A stretch of 64,000 bases of DNA. It comes from Nocardioides panzhihuensis (lineage in GTDB: Bacteria > Actinomycetota > Actinomycetes > Propionibacteriales > Nocardioidaceae). Where the stretch lies: assembly GCF_013408335.1 (NCBI RefSeq), contig NZ_JACBZR010000002.1:1-64000 (forward strand), read 5' to 3'. Positions 17,240 to 25,802 of this stretch are shown in pieces (the stretch's first letter is position 1; each line of letters begins with the position of its first letter). Position numbers and translations under genes: made by a program. Below the pieces are notes generated by a model. It saw only the letters and a list, made by a program, of their open reading frames with translations. It was not told where the DNA came from and searched no databases.

Positions 17240-19974
17240 GGGTGCACCCTTGACGACTCGGGCCGGTGGGTGCGCGCCGCGAAGCGGTCGAGGGCGGCCG
17301 TCAGCATACCGAGGACCATGAGCATGACACCGATGTCGAACAGCAGTGCCGAGCCGACACCGACCGCGTCCAGTCCGGGCAGCTTGAACGGCGCCAGCAC
17401 AGCCTCGCCCTTGGCGCTCGCCAGCAGTCCGGTGCCGAGGGAGACCAAGATCCCACTCCCGACTAGCAGCTCAGGTCGCGACCACCTCGGTAGCCGTCCG
17501 TGTGCGATCTGGTGGGTCGCGGCCGCGGCGCCTGCGACGAGGGCGGCGATGAATCCTCCGCCGGGGGCGTCGTGGCCGACGTAGAGCAGGTAGGCAGCCA
17601 CCAGCGCCGCGCCCGGCACGACCAGCCGTGCGCTCACTTGGAGGAACACCGATGCGGCGGCGCTGAGATGGTCGGCGTCGGCGGGTGGCTCCGGGGTGTG
17701 ATCATCTGCGGCGGTGGAGCCGAGCAGAGCGAGCAGCCCGAGCGCGACCGCGCCGAGAACGACTGCCTCGCCAAGGGTGTCCATCGCCCGGAAGTCCACC
17801 AGGATGGTGTTGACCACGTTGGTGCCTCCGGTCGCCGCCTCGGCGTTGTCGAGAAAGAACGACGAGGCGGTTGACGGACCTCGCCGCCCGGTCAGGGCGT
17901 ACGTCGCCGATGCGGCGGCGAGCCCGCAGGCGAGCGCGAGCAGCACCGACCACGGCAGTCGCGGCCCGTCCCCGGTGGGCAATCGCGCCGGCAGCCGACG
18001 CAGCACCCAGACCACGACGACGGCGGTCAACACCTCGACCAGCACGAGGGTCAGCGCGACGTCCGGCGCGCCAGCGGTCACGAACAGGGCCGCCATCAGC
18101 AAGCCGACGAACCCGAGCGCAGCAACGGCCGCGAGGGTGTCACGGGCGACCACTGCGGCCGCGACGCCGAGAGCGAACAAGCCGACCACCACCCAGTCAC
18201 CCACCGTGTCGGCGGGTCGCACCGGCGGGAGGTTGCGCAGCGTCACGAATCCGACTGCCGCGAGAAAAACGACGCCACCAAGGGGCCGGACAAGGTGGCT
18301 CATCGTCCCGCCCGCGCGGTCCGGCTGCCCGACCCGGTATCCGAACGCAATCAGTCCGGCGTGGGCCCGGTCGAACGCTGCCCCGGCGTCGGGAACCACG
18401 ACCCGGTCGAGCAGTCGGTCCACCTGGTGTCGACGCAGGAAGAGCATCAGCCCAGAGCTGAATGCGATGACGGACATGACGATCTCAGGACTGAGTCCGT
18501 GCCAGAACTGGAACGCCCCCAATGGCTCGCCAGGCACGACATCGGCGCCGGCTCGTGCCACGAGCGGGTTCAACAAGTCGATGCCGGCGCCCAGGACCAA
18601 CCCGGCCAACGCCGCGATCGCCGCTGGGGCCAGGAACGCCGGCGACGGCTCGTAGAGGCCGGGTTGGTGAGTGCTGCCGCCGAAAGCGCCGTAGACGATG
18701 CGCAGCCCGTAGGCCGTGGTCAGCGCCGATGCGGCGACTGCGATCGAGCCGGCGACCAGCCCCGCCGCTGGGGCGAAGTCGGCCTGGAAGATTCCTTGGA
18801 AGAGGTATTCCTTGCTCACGAAGCCGAGCATCGGCACGATGCCGGCCATCGAGAGTCCGGCCAGCGCTGTCATCGTCGCGGTCACCGGCATCACCCGCCA
18901 CAGCCCGGACAGCTCCCGGATGTCGCGACTACCTGCCTCCTTGTCGATGATTCCGACGAGCATGAACAACGTCGCCTTGAACAGCGCGTGGGCGATGGTG
19001 TGGAGCATGGCGGCGGCAAGAGCGATCGGGGTGCCGACGCCGATGGCGGCAACCAGCAGCCCGAGCTGGCTGACGGTCGAGTGGGCGAGGATGGCCTTCA
19101 GATCGTGCTGGCGCAGGGCCATGAAGGCGCCCCACAACGCCGAGGTCAATCCGATCGAGACCAGGAGCGCCGACCATGCGGGCACGCCCGAGAAGATGGG
19201 CGAGACCAGCATCAGCAGGTACACACCGGCCTTGACCATCGTCGCCGCATGCAGGAAGGCGCTGACCGGGGTCATCGCCACCATCGCACCGGGTAGCCAG
19301 AAATGCAGCGGCACCTGGGCCGACTTGGTAAACGCGGCGAACGCGATCAGGGCGCCGATCGGCAATGCCAGCGGTGACGCGAGGATCACCTCGCGGTCGG
19401 CCAGGATGTCGCTGATTGCCGTGCTCCCGGTGACCACGGTGAGGAGCACCACGGCTACCAGCAGGGCCAGACCGCCGGCTGCGGTGATCAGCAGAGCCCG
19501 CCGGGCCGGCCGGGTGGCCCGGCCCCCGGCCAGCCCGAGCAGCAGGAAGGAACAGTAGGTGGTGGCCTCCCAGAACACGAAGAGGAGCACAACATCGGCG
19601 GCAAGCACCAGCCCCAGCATGGCGGCCGCGAACAGCGTGAGCAGTCCGTAGATGGCCCCATGGGGATCGTGCGAGCTCAAGTAGCGAGGGCAGTAGGCCA
19701 TGATCAAGGCGCCTACGCCGAGCACCATCAACGCGAACAGCGACGAGAGTCCGTTGAGCCGCAGGGCGAACGAGACCCCCAACGACGGCAACCAGTCCAT
19801 GGAGGTCTCGACCGTGCCCCCGTCAAGGATCTGCGGCACGTGGAACGCGATCAGGATCGCGACCCCCGCGAAACCAGCGGCGAACACGTAGCCGAGCTCC
19901 CGGCCCAAGCCCAAGCGGGCAAGGAGCGGAGCCAGGACGGCCAAGACCGTCAAGGCGCTCAGGGCGAGCAGCAC
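17236..19974 (-). CDS. mrpA: Na+/H+ antiporter subunit MrpA-MrpB fusion
   Basis: 912 residues from GTG 19974, chosen because GGAGGAGG lies just upstream. The first 500 residues are a NuoL-like channel (LLFVFWEATTYCSFLLLG, SAQVPLHFWLPGAMVAMTPV, LSMAGIVPMLGFVSKEYLF); the middle is the MrpA-specific C-terminal extension; the last 140 residues are MrpB (VGHDAPGGGFIAALVAGAAAA, then DIGVMLMVLGM). An A-B fusion is usual in actinobacteria and there is no separate mrpB here. First gene of the mrp set. Confidence 0.93.
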   Translation of the reverse strand: MLLALSALTVLAVLAPLLARLGLGRELGYVFAAGFAGVAILIAFHVPQILDGGTVETSMDWLPSLGVSFALRLNGLSSLFALMVLGVGALIMAYCPRYLSSHDPHGAIYGLLTLFAAAMLGLVLAADVVLLFVFWEATTYCSFLLLGLAGGRATRPARRALLITAAGGLALLVAVVLLTVVTGSTAISDILADREVILASPLALPIGALIAFAAFTKSAQVPLHFWLPGAMVAMTPVSAFLHAATMVKAGVYLLMLVSPIFSGVPAWSALLVSIGLTSALWGAFMALRQHDLKAILAHSTVSQLGLLVAAIGVGTPIALAAAMLHTIAHALFKATLFMLVGIIDKEAGSRDIRELSGLWRVMPVTATMTALAGLSMAGIVPMLGFVSKEYLFQGIFQADFAPAAGLVAGSIAVAASALTTAYGLRIVYGAFGGSTHQPGLYEPSPAFLAPAAIAALAGLVLGAGIDLLNPLVARAGADVVPGEPLGAFQFWHGLSPEIVMSVIAFSSGLMLFLRRHQVDRLLDRVVVPDAGAAFDRAHAGLIAFGYRVGQPDRAGGTMSHLVRPLGGVVFLAAVGFVTLRNLPPVRPADTVGDWVVVGLFALGVAAAVVARDTLAAVAALGFVGLLMAALFVTAGAPDVALTLVLVEVLTAVVVVWVLRRLPARLPTGDGPRLPWSVLLALACGLAAASATYALTGRRGPSTASSFFLDNAEAATGGTNVVNTILVDFRAMDTLGEAVVLGAVALGLLALLGSTAADDHTPEPPADADHLSAAASVFLQVSARLVVPGAALVAAYLLYVGHDAPGGGFIAALVAGAAAATHQIAHGRLPRWSRPELLVGSGILVSLGTGLLASAKGEAVLAPFKLPGLDAVGVGSALLFDIGVMLMVLGMLTAALDRFAARTHRPESSRVHP

Positions 19975-20017
19975 GTCGGCCTCCTCCGGTCGTGACGCTC
20001 GTCGGACATCCGGAGCC

Positions 20018-21106
20018 TCAGGACGGCGCCAGCGGCTCGCGAGCCGCGCGACGCCGACCAATCTCGTAGGCCCCGAGGACGACCAAGGTGATCGCGACCA
20101 ACGGCAAGGTGAACCAGATCATCATGGCCGTGAAGCCCCCGAGCGCGTCGTGCTCGGTGGCTGCCAGCACCACGTAAGCGGTGAACGCGGCGTACAACCC
20201 GACGAACAGCGCGCCCTCCCAACGGGCGATGGCCATCCCGGTGAAAGCCACGGGCAGCAGCGCGACCGCTGCGGCGATCATGAGCGGGATGTCGAGGGCC
20301 ACGGCCGCGTCTGCGACCGGTACCCCGTCATCGGCCACCAAGGCGGCGACGCCCAGCACAGCAGCGATGTTGAAGATGTTGCTGCCGACGATGTTGCCGA
20401 CCGCCAGGTCGCGCTCACCGCGTCGAACAGCAATGAGGGACGTCGCCAGCTCAGGGAGCGAGGTACCTACCGCAACCACCGTGAGCCCGACCACCAGGCC
20501 ACTCACCCCAAACCCCTCAGCGATGCCGACCGCACCCTCGACCAGCAGCTGCGCTCCGACGACCAACAGCGCCACCCCGCCGAGCACCGCCAGGAGGAGC
20601 AGCCACACCGGTCGTTCCTTCTCGCCCACTGTTGACTCGCGGACATACGGCGCACTGCGTCGCCCCACAACGACCGACACCGCGGTGTAGACGACTATCA
20701 CCGTGACCAGAAAGAACCCGTCAGCAAGGCTCAGGCGGCCGTCCAGCGACAGCAGCAACAAGCACATTGACACCCCGACCATCACCGGCACGTCCAGACG
20801 AATCAACTGTGCGCGCACCGTCAACGGTAGGAGCAGCGCGGAGGCACCCAGGATCAGTAGGACGTTCACGATGTTGCTGCCCACAACGTTGCCGACCGCC
20901 AAGTCGGGTTGCCCTTCCAAGACCGCGCCGACAGTGACGGCCATCTCTGGCGACGACGTGGAGAAGGCCACCACCGTCAACCCGATGACCAGCGAGGAGA
21001 GGCCGACACGAGCCGCGAGATCCGATGCCCCCCTCACCAGAAGCTCACCGCCACCGACCAAGATGACCAGCCCGATCGCCACAAGAGCGACGTCGACTGC
21101 GCTCAC
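20018..21106 (-). CDS. Calcium/sodium antiporter (CaCA family, YrbG-like)
   Basis: 362 residues from GTG 21106. Two inverted repeats of five helices each carry the CaCA alpha motifs: VVAFSTSSPEMAV and LAVGNVVGSNIVNVLL in the first half, VVAVGTSLPELATS and LAVGNIVGSNIFNIAA in the second. These residues bind the exchanged cations. The gene lies 43 nt before mrpA on the same strand, so Ca2+/Na+ and Na+/H+ exchange are probably expressed together for ion homeostasis. In the first alpha motif FSTSSPE replaces the usual GTSLPE. Confidence 0.88.
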   Translation of the reverse strand: MSAVDVALVAIGLVILVGGGELLVRGASDLAARVGLSSLVIGLTVVAFSTSSPEMAVTVGAVLEGQPDLAVGNVVGSNIVNVLLILGASALLLPLTVRAQLIRLDVPVMVGVSMCLLLLSLDGRLSLADGFFLVTVIVVYTAVSVVVGRRSAPYVRESTVGEKERPVWLLLLAVLGGVALLVVGAQLLVEGAVGIAEGFGVSGLVVGLTVVAVGTSLPELATSLIAVRRGERDLAVGNIVGSNIFNIAAVLGVAALVADDGVPVADAAVALDIPLMIAAAVALLPVAFTGMAIARWEGALFVGLYAAFTAYVVLAATEHDALGGFTAMMIWFTLPLVAITLVVLGAYEIGRRRAAREPLAPS

Positions 21107-21761
21107 AGGCTGAGAGCAAGACTCTGAGCGCGCCCGGCCGCTGATAGGCAATGGCGGTCCGCGATCAGCGGCGCGGCAAGCTCTGTCCGGGTGCCGATGA
21201 GTACTGCCATCCTCGCAGGCAACTGGCGCTGCCTGACTGGCCGGATCGAAAAGGACATCGACACTGCTCCTGACGGTCTCGGAAGGTCCTCCCGACGTCG
21301 ATCGGTCGAGGCGGAACACTGGGGCGGAGATGCAGGCCGGAATGATGATGGCCCAGCGTTGAACTCACTTCCAATGCGTAGCAAATCACGCGAATCCTAC
21401 CGCGCATGTCAAATGGACGTGAGCCAAGTTGCAATCCACGCCACCGCGTCGCCCGGGTCAATCGACCACTCGTAGCCCAGCCATCCTCGCCTCGAGGTAC
21501 GTCGACCAACGCGGCGCTGCCGGCGTCGCATACCCACGCATGGAATGACCGCAGCGGGAACCCGCAACGGTCAACCAGCAGGCCAGCATGCTCATCACTT
21601 CGCAACCGTCCCGGATGGCCCGTCCGGAGAGCTTCCCGGTGACCGCTCCGTATCCGGTACGTACGCTTCCACCACCTCGTCGAACCCGAGTGTTCGCGCC
21701 GCGTCGACGAGGTTGCGCATGCTCAGGTTCGTCGCAGAACCGTCAATGTTCGCGGGAACTT
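21107..21761 (-). other. Gene-poor interval upstream of the antiporter operon
   Basis: No confident gene. The leftward strand shows short unrelated frames, one reading MRNLVDAARTLGFDEVVEAY from about 21719 and one containing LLVDRCGFPLRSFHAW, which look like remnants. It marks the junction between the ion-transport island and the plasmid maintenance region and should contain the promoter for the antiporter genes. Confidence 0.35.
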
Positions 21762-21911
21762 CTAAAGGGCTGCGGAGATGCCGCCGTTGGTGCAGTCGAT
21801 GCGGGCCAGCGGGCCGCTGGCCGGGTGCAGGAGTCCGAGGTTGAGGCCTCGGATCTCGTCGAAGGCTCCTGCGAGCGGGGTGCGGTTGCGGGTGGTGGCG
21901 ATCGTGCTCAT
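21762..21911 (-). CDS. Small protein, 49 residues
   Basis: Starts at ATG 21911, overlapping the stop of the upstream gene (ATGA), and reads MSTIATTRNRTPLAGAFDEI, then GLNLGLLHPASGPLARIDC. Its first residues, MSTI-T, echo the start of the upstream gene product (MSTITTEAAE). Translational coupling supports expression. Function unknown. It is the last gene of the DUF932 operon. Confidence 0.5.
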   Translation of the reverse strand: MSTIATTRNRTPLAGAFDEIRGLNLGLLHPASGPLARIDCTNGGISAAL

Positions 21912-22252
21912 CGGTTGGTCTCCTTGGTGGTGTTGGTGTTCTCGTTGTTGGACGCGTCGGCGGAGTCGTCGACGTCGTCGGGGTCGGCGCGGAGGTAGGC
22001 GGCGAAGTCGCCTTGGGCCTCGGCGAGGGTCTCGGCGTGGGTCGACCAGCTGGGTCCGGTGTTGCTGGCGACCTCGAGCTGATAGCCGGGCGCGTGCACG
22101 GTGGTGCTGTTGCCCGGCGTGATGCAGGCGTTGAAGTGGGTGCCGTCGCGGCGGGCCTCGGCCAGGTAGACGGGACCGGTTTCGAGGTATCGGTCGGCGC
22201 TGGCGACGTGGATCCACTGCGGCTCGGCGGCCTCGGTGGTGATGGTGCTCAT
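21908..22252 (-). CDS. Hypothetical plasmid protein, 114 residues
   Basis: From ATG 22252. A compact N-terminal domain (QWIHVASADRYLETGPVYLA, FNACITPGNSTTVHAPGYQL) and an acidic Asn/Thr-rich tail. It lies 56 nt after the DUF932 gene and is coupled to the 49-residue gene. No family recognised; likely a small plasmid-specific accessory protein. Confidence 0.6.
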   Translation of the reverse strand: MSTITTEAAEPQWIHVASADRYLETGPVYLAEARRDGTHFNACITPGNSTTVHAPGYQLEVASNTGPSWSTHAETLAEAQGDFAAYLRADPDDVDDSADASNNENTNTTKETNR

Positions 22253-22308
22253 CGGGTCCTCCAGGGGATGGGCGGGGAGGGCCTTGCGGCCCTCCCCCTG
22301 GTGGTGGG

Positions 22309-23313
22309 TCAGCTGGCGGCGCAGAGGTCCCAGGCGCGTTCCTTGAGCCGGGTCGGCTCCTCGCTGGTGAGCAGTCGCGCGGCCCGGGCGGTGGCCTTCT
22401 CGTGCTTGGCGCGCACGGGGGCGTAGTGGTCGACGTACTCGGCGATCGCCTGGTAGCCGGCCCAGGCGGTGCCTCGGATGTTGGCCTGGGTGTCGGCGTC
22501 GCTCCACAGGCGCTGGAGCTCGCGTGTGCGCTCGTAGGCGGCGGTGCGGCTGCGGCGCGACCCGAGGGGGTCGGGGGTGCCGTAGAGCTGCTCGACGATG
22601 CCGGCGAAGGCGGCGTCGGTCATGGTCTGCTGGATCATCTTCTCGGCCTCGGTCTCGAAGGCCTCGATGTAGCGGAAGGAGAGGCCGAGGGCGTCGCGGA
22701 TGCGCGCGACCTGGATGCTCGCGTTGGTGGTGTGCCGGATGGAGACGCTCGCGGTGTGGTTGGCGATCGCGGCGGCCTGGGTGTTGGCGCACACGACCCG
22801 GACCGGGGTCACGAGCAGGCGGAAGGCCTGGGTGCCGTCGTGGCCGTTGAGGGCGACGATGTTGGTGCGGATCTCGTCGGAGTCGCCGACGCGCATGGTC
22901 TCGGGCAGTCGCAGCGAGACGAAGACCTGGCGGCCGCCGCGCAGCGATCCGGCGGTGTCGAAGATCGCTCCGGAGTCCTCTACCAGCTGGTTGAGGGTCT
23001 CGGCGTGCTCCTCGTTCTGGATGACGGCGTAGGAGGTGCCGACGACCCCGAGGGCCTCGGCCTGGCCGGTGAACGGGTTGGTGCGGACGGTGGCGAACCG
23101 GTCGGGGACGTCGACGAGGTTCGCGCCGTTCTCGTCCAGGTCGATGCCCTGCAGCGGGGTCTTGCGGACGTTCCATCCGCCGAGGTGACCGATGGTCATT
23201 GCCTCTTCGGCGGTGAAGACGTCCTCGAGGGTGGTGCCGAGGCGGTGCCAGGCGTCTTCGCGGGCGAAGACTGCGGCGGCCTGTCGGCCGTGGGTCTCGA
23301 TCTCGTGAGCCAT
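22309..23313 (-). CDS. DUF932 (phage/plasmid-like) protein
   Basis: 334 residues, the usual DUF932 length. Signatures: AWHRLGTTLEDVFTAEEAM near the N-terminus, VGTSYAVIQNEE, FVSLRLPE, LLVTPVRVVCANTQAAA and IRHTTNAS. These proteins are common on actinobacterial plasmids and phages; their biochemical role is not established. Starts at ATG 23313 behind AGGAAGAGAG. The 280 nt upstream hold a copy of the type 1 structured leader and the GTAC palindrome, shared almost verbatim with the parB leader. Confidence 0.85.
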   Translation of the reverse strand: MAHEIETHGRQAAAVFAREDAWHRLGTTLEDVFTAEEAMTIGHLGGWNVRKTPLQGIDLDENGANLVDVPDRFATVRTNPFTGQAEALGVVGTSYAVIQNEEHAETLNQLVEDSGAIFDTAGSLRGGRQVFVSLRLPETMRVGDSDEIRTNIVALNGHDGTQAFRLLVTPVRVVCANTQAAAIANHTASVSIRHTTNASIQVARIRDALGLSFRYIEAFETEAEKMIQQTMTDAAFAGIVEQLYGTPDPLGSRRSRTAAYERTRELQRLWSDADTQANIRGTAWAGYQAIAEYVDHYAPVRAKHEKATARAARLLTSEEPTRLKERAWDLCAAS

Positions 23314-23324
23314 GAGCGCTCTCT

Positions 23325-23540
23325 CTTCCTGCGCCGGGACAGGGTGGGTGGCTTCTGGGTTGCCGACCCTTTTTTCGCCCTCCCCGGGCAGTGGAGAGTC
23401 AGACGGCCGGTGGAGCCGTGGAGGTCAACCACCGGGACCGGTGGGCCCGGTAAGGAAATAAGGGAGCGCAGCGACCGCCGTCCGGGTGCACCGGCGCCCG
23501 AAGGGCGCGGTGGTTGACCGGAGCGGCGCGGCCGTCAGAA
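23325..23540 (-). promoter_or_regulatory. Structured leader, type 1, copy A (DUF932 gene)
   Basis: Nested pairings in the transcript: GACGGCCG/CGGCCGTC (23402-23409 with 23529-23536), GGTCAACCACC/GGTGGTTGACC (23423-23433 with 23509-23519), a small GCGCCC/GGGCGC hairpin (23494-23508) and an apical stem 23438-23450 with 23482-23494 around a 31 nt loop. The 66 nt next to the gene (23325-23390) are identical to those before parB (36118-36183), while the apical stem sequence differs. The gene-sense loop contains TTATTTCCT, complementary to the AGGAAG Shine-Dalgarno sequence. This looks like a conserved RNA regulator of translation or termination. Confidence 0.7.
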
Positions 23541-23577
23541 TCGGAGCCCCGGGGAGGGAGAAAAAGACAAGGGCTGT

Positions 23578-23593
23578 GCCGGCGTACGCCGGC
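23578..23593. promoter_or_regulatory. GTAC-centred palindrome upstream of the DUF932 gene
   Basis: GCCGGCGTACGCCGGC, perfect over 16 bp, 265 nt before the start codon. It sits within a 47 bp block shared exactly with the parB upstream region (36362-36408). On the gene-sense strand TTGTCT, a possible -35 element, follows eight bases later. Probable operator. Confidence 0.6.
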
Positions 23594-23809
23594 TCCACCC
23601 CGGCCGGAGGCCGGGCCCTGGTGGGTGCCTTGCTCCGACGCCCTTGGCGGTCTGTGCGTCGTACGTTCTCCGATCCGGAGGAACGCACGCATCGGGCCGT
23701 CGGCCGCTCTCGCCCCGGCCCGTGACCCAGAAAGTTCAGGTTTCCCCAGAGGAAACAATCTGATCAGGTTCCGTGAGACTCTCGCGTCGAAGGCAGCCGG
23801 ACTGTCTTT

Positions 23810-23862
23810 GACGAGGTGATGGCCTCCGGGGTCGGATCCCGAAGGCCATCGGTTACCTCGTC
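23810..23862 (+). promoter_or_regulatory. Hairpin before a small membrane protein gene
   Basis: GACGAGGT and GATGGCCT pair with AGGCCATC and ACCTCGTC, with an inner CGGG/CCCG, forming a 20 bp stem. It sits 30 nt before the ATG of a 52-residue gene and could be a leader structure or a terminator for leftward readthrough. Confidence 0.45.
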
Positions 23863-23892
23863 TCATCTGGTGAAGGGAGAGGTGGGTCCATC

Positions 23893-24051
23893 ATGACCCA
23901 AGAGGTCACGCGAGCGCCCGGCGATGGCGAGCCGCCGGAGAGCCGGTGGGGAATCCTCAAGGCTGCGGCGGCCGCGATCGCGGCTGGTGCGGCTGCGGTC
24001 ACTGCGCTGTGTGCGGTGGTCGAGGTGCTACTCGCTCTCGGGGTGATCTAG
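23893..24051 (+). CDS. Small membrane protein, 52 residues
   Basis: ATG 23893 with GAAGGGAGAGG upstream. The first 20 residues are hydrophilic (MTQEVTRAPGDGEPPESRWG), the rest is an Ala-rich helix (LKAAAAAIAAGAAAVTALCA, then VVEVLLALGVI) that should span the membrane once or twice. It is a lone rightward gene between two leftward operons, flanked by a hairpin on each side, which supports it being a real unit. It could be a type I toxin-like peptide or a small membrane factor; nothing in the sequence decides this. Confidence 0.55.
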   Translation: MTQEVTRAPGDGEPPESRWGILKAAAAAIAAGAAAVTALCAVVEVLLALGVI

Positions 24052-24080
24052 CCCGGCCGCGATCAGGGCAGCGCGCCCCT

Positions 24081-24112
24081 TGGGAGGAGAGCCCCCCTCG
24101 GCTCTCCTCCCA
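24081..24112. terminator. Bidirectional terminator
   Basis: TGGGAGGAGAGCC and GGCTCTCCTCCCA, 13 bp perfect arms, between the convergent 52-residue gene and the gene ending at 24121. Confidence 0.75.
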
Positions 24113-24120
24113 GTCCGGGC

Positions 24121-24516
24121 TCAGGCCGCGCTGATCCGTTCGAGGGGGATCTGTGCGAGCACGAGATCCGCGTCGGCCTCGGCGGCGGTGTCGAGGCATT
24201 CGCGCGCGACTTCCCAGCAGTCGGTCAGCCAGCTGAGGACTTCGGCCGCCTCCTGTACCTCGAGCCGGATGTCCGGGTTGGATATCAGGCCGGCGGCGAC
24301 CAGCGACCCGCGGCGCTGGGTGGTGTCGTGGTCGGGTCCGAGGTAGGCCCGGAGTTCGCCGTCGTGGATGGAGACGATGACGAAGACCTGGTCACCGGCC
24401 GAGGTGTGGTCGACGGCGAGGCCGTCGAAGGTGATGCCTGGGTGGGCGGGGCAGGCGATTGCGGCCTCGAAGAGGAGCTCCGAGGCCGCCGCCACGTGGA
24501 AGTAGCGGCGGCTCAT
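24121..24516 (-). CDS. Hypothetical plasmid protein, 131 residues
   Basis: From ATG 24516, five bases after the upstream gene. An N-terminal beta-rich part (FDGLAVDHTSAGDQVFVIVS, GELRAYLGPDH) is followed by an acidic helical C-terminus (VQEAAEVLSWLTDCWEVARE). No recognised domain. Co-transcribed with the 24522-24866 gene, which has a type 1 structured leader. Confidence 0.6.
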   Translation of the reverse strand: MSRRYFHVAAASELLFEAAIACPAHPGITFDGLAVDHTSAGDQVFVIVSIHDGELRAYLGPDHDTTQRRGSLVAAGLISNPDIRLEVQEAAEVLSWLTDCWEVARECLDTAAEADADLVLAQIPLERISAA

Positions 24517-24521
24517 GGGGA

Positions 24522-24866
24522 TCAGATCCTCACGATGAAGACGCCGGGCACGATCTGCTCGACGCCGGCGTAGTCGCCGGTGGCGGTGGGGACGTCCGGG
24601 ATGCCGTCCCAGGCGATGTTCCACCGGTCGCAGAGGTTGTGGAACCAGTCGAAGAGCTCGACGGGCGACTTCTCGCCGGCGGGATAGTCGGGCTCGGGGT
24701 TGATCAGCGCGACGGTGGCCTCGCCGTACCCGCCGTGCTGGACGTGGATCGGCTCGGTGATGCGGCCGGACCAGACGAAGCTCAGCTGGTCCTCGCGGAT
24801 GTAATAGGTCAGGTGGACCATCCCGTCGACGATCGGGGGTGCGGTCTCGATGGTGTAGTCGGACAT
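24522..24866 (-). CDS. Hypothetical plasmid protein, 114 residues
   Basis: From ATG 24866, with AGGAAGGG ten bases upstream. Soluble, aromatic-rich: VHLTYYIREDQLSFVWSGR, ELFDWFHNLCDRWNIAWDGI. No family recognised. It belongs to the set of genes preceded by the type 1 structured leader, together with parB and the DUF932 gene, which suggests a maintenance or establishment role. Confidence 0.6.
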   Translation of the reverse strand: MSDYTIETAPPIVDGMVHLTYYIREDQLSFVWSGRITEPIHVQHGGYGEATVALINPEPDYPAGEKSPVELFDWFHNLCDRWNIAWDGIPDVPTATGDYAGVEQIVPGVFIVRI

Positions 24867-24876
24867 CAGCTTGACC

Positions 24877-25094
24877 CTTCCTGCACTGGGGCGGGTGGCT
24901 GGCTCTGGGTGCCTGCCGTTCTGGGCCTTCCCCGTGCACGGTGAGAAAAGGCGGCCGATGGAGCCAGGCCGGTCAACTTCCGGTACCGGCCGGCGCTGAG
25001 AAGTTCGCGGAGGAAATCAGCGGAGCGCAGCGCAGCGCCGTAGCGAACTTCTCAGTGGAGGCCGGCGGCCCGTAGGGGCGCGGTGGTTGACCGG
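24877..25094 (-). promoter_or_regulatory. Structured leader, type 1, copy C
   Basis: CCGGTCAAC/GTTGACCGG (24969-24977 with 25086-25094) encloses a 13 bp apical stem, CTGAGAAGTTCGC/GCGAACTTCTCAG (24996-25008 with 25043-25055). The 34 nt loop is almost the same as in the parB copy (GGAGGAAAT-AGCGGAGC on the + strand) although the stem shares no sequence with it. The flanking 3' part is diverged from copies A and B and no 16 bp palindrome is present upstream. SD AGGAAGG is kept. Confidence 0.65.
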
Positions 25095-25217
25095 GGTGGC
25101 GCGGCTGTCAGAGTCGGCGGTGCTGGGGATGGTCCTAATCAGGACGGCAGGTGTCCGGGATCTGCGGCTCGAGGCGGATGGGGCTGGGCCGTGAGGCGAA
25201 CTGGGTGCCGGGTTACC

Positions 25218-25802
25218 GTGATCGGCGTGGATGATCTGGTGGCGGATGCGGCCGCCCTCGCCGAGAACTACGTCGCTCCCCTGGGCCGCCGGTGGCGGCA
25301 TGTCCAGGGCGTCGCTCGTCGCGCGCTCGAGCTGAGCGTCGGCGTCCGCGCCGACGACGCCGCGGCCGTCGTCGCGGCGGCATGGCTGCACGATGTCGGG
25401 TACGCGCCCGAGATCGCCACCACGGGCTTTCACCCGCTCGACGGGGCCCGCTGGCTGCGTGACCAGGGGTGGCCGGCCTCCGTTGTGGGCCTGGTTGCGC
25501 ACCACTCGGGCGCGCGCTTCGAGTCGGTCGAGCGCGGGCTGGTGGCCGAACTGGGCGAGTTCGCGTTCGCTGACAGCGACCTCGACGACCTGCTCGCGGC
25601 CGCGGACATGACCACCGGCCCAGGAGGCGAACGGTTCACGTTGGAGGAGCGGCTCGCCGAGATCCGAACCAGGTACGCGCCCGGCAGCGTCGTGCATCGC
25701 ACGTGGCTGGTGGCCGAGCGGGCTGTTGGTGAGGCCGTACACCGCGCTCACGTACGCGCTGAGGTACGAGCTGAGCGGGTGGCTCAGTCTGCAAACGGGT
25801 AG
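25218..25802 (+). CDS. HD-domain phosphohydrolase
   Basis: About 194 residues from GTG 25218 (GTG 25227 is also possible; no clear ribosome binding site). HD signature: HVQGVARRALEL, AAWLHDVGYAPE with the metal-binding His-Asp, and AHHSGA further on. Such proteins hydrolyse phosphate esters, often nucleotides. It overlaps the convergent Nudix gene by 19 nt; together with a HAD hydrolase and an XRE regulator it forms a small housecleaning-type group. Confidence 0.75.
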   Translation: MIGVDDLVADAAALAENYVAPLGRRWRHVQGVARRALELSVGVRADDAAAVVAAAWLHDVGYAPEIATTGFHPLDGARWLRDQGWPASVVGLVAHHSGARFESVERGLVAELGEFAFADSDLDDLLAAADMTTGPGGERFTLEERLAEIRTRYAPGSVVHRTWLVAERAVGEAVHRAHVRAEVRAERVAQSANG

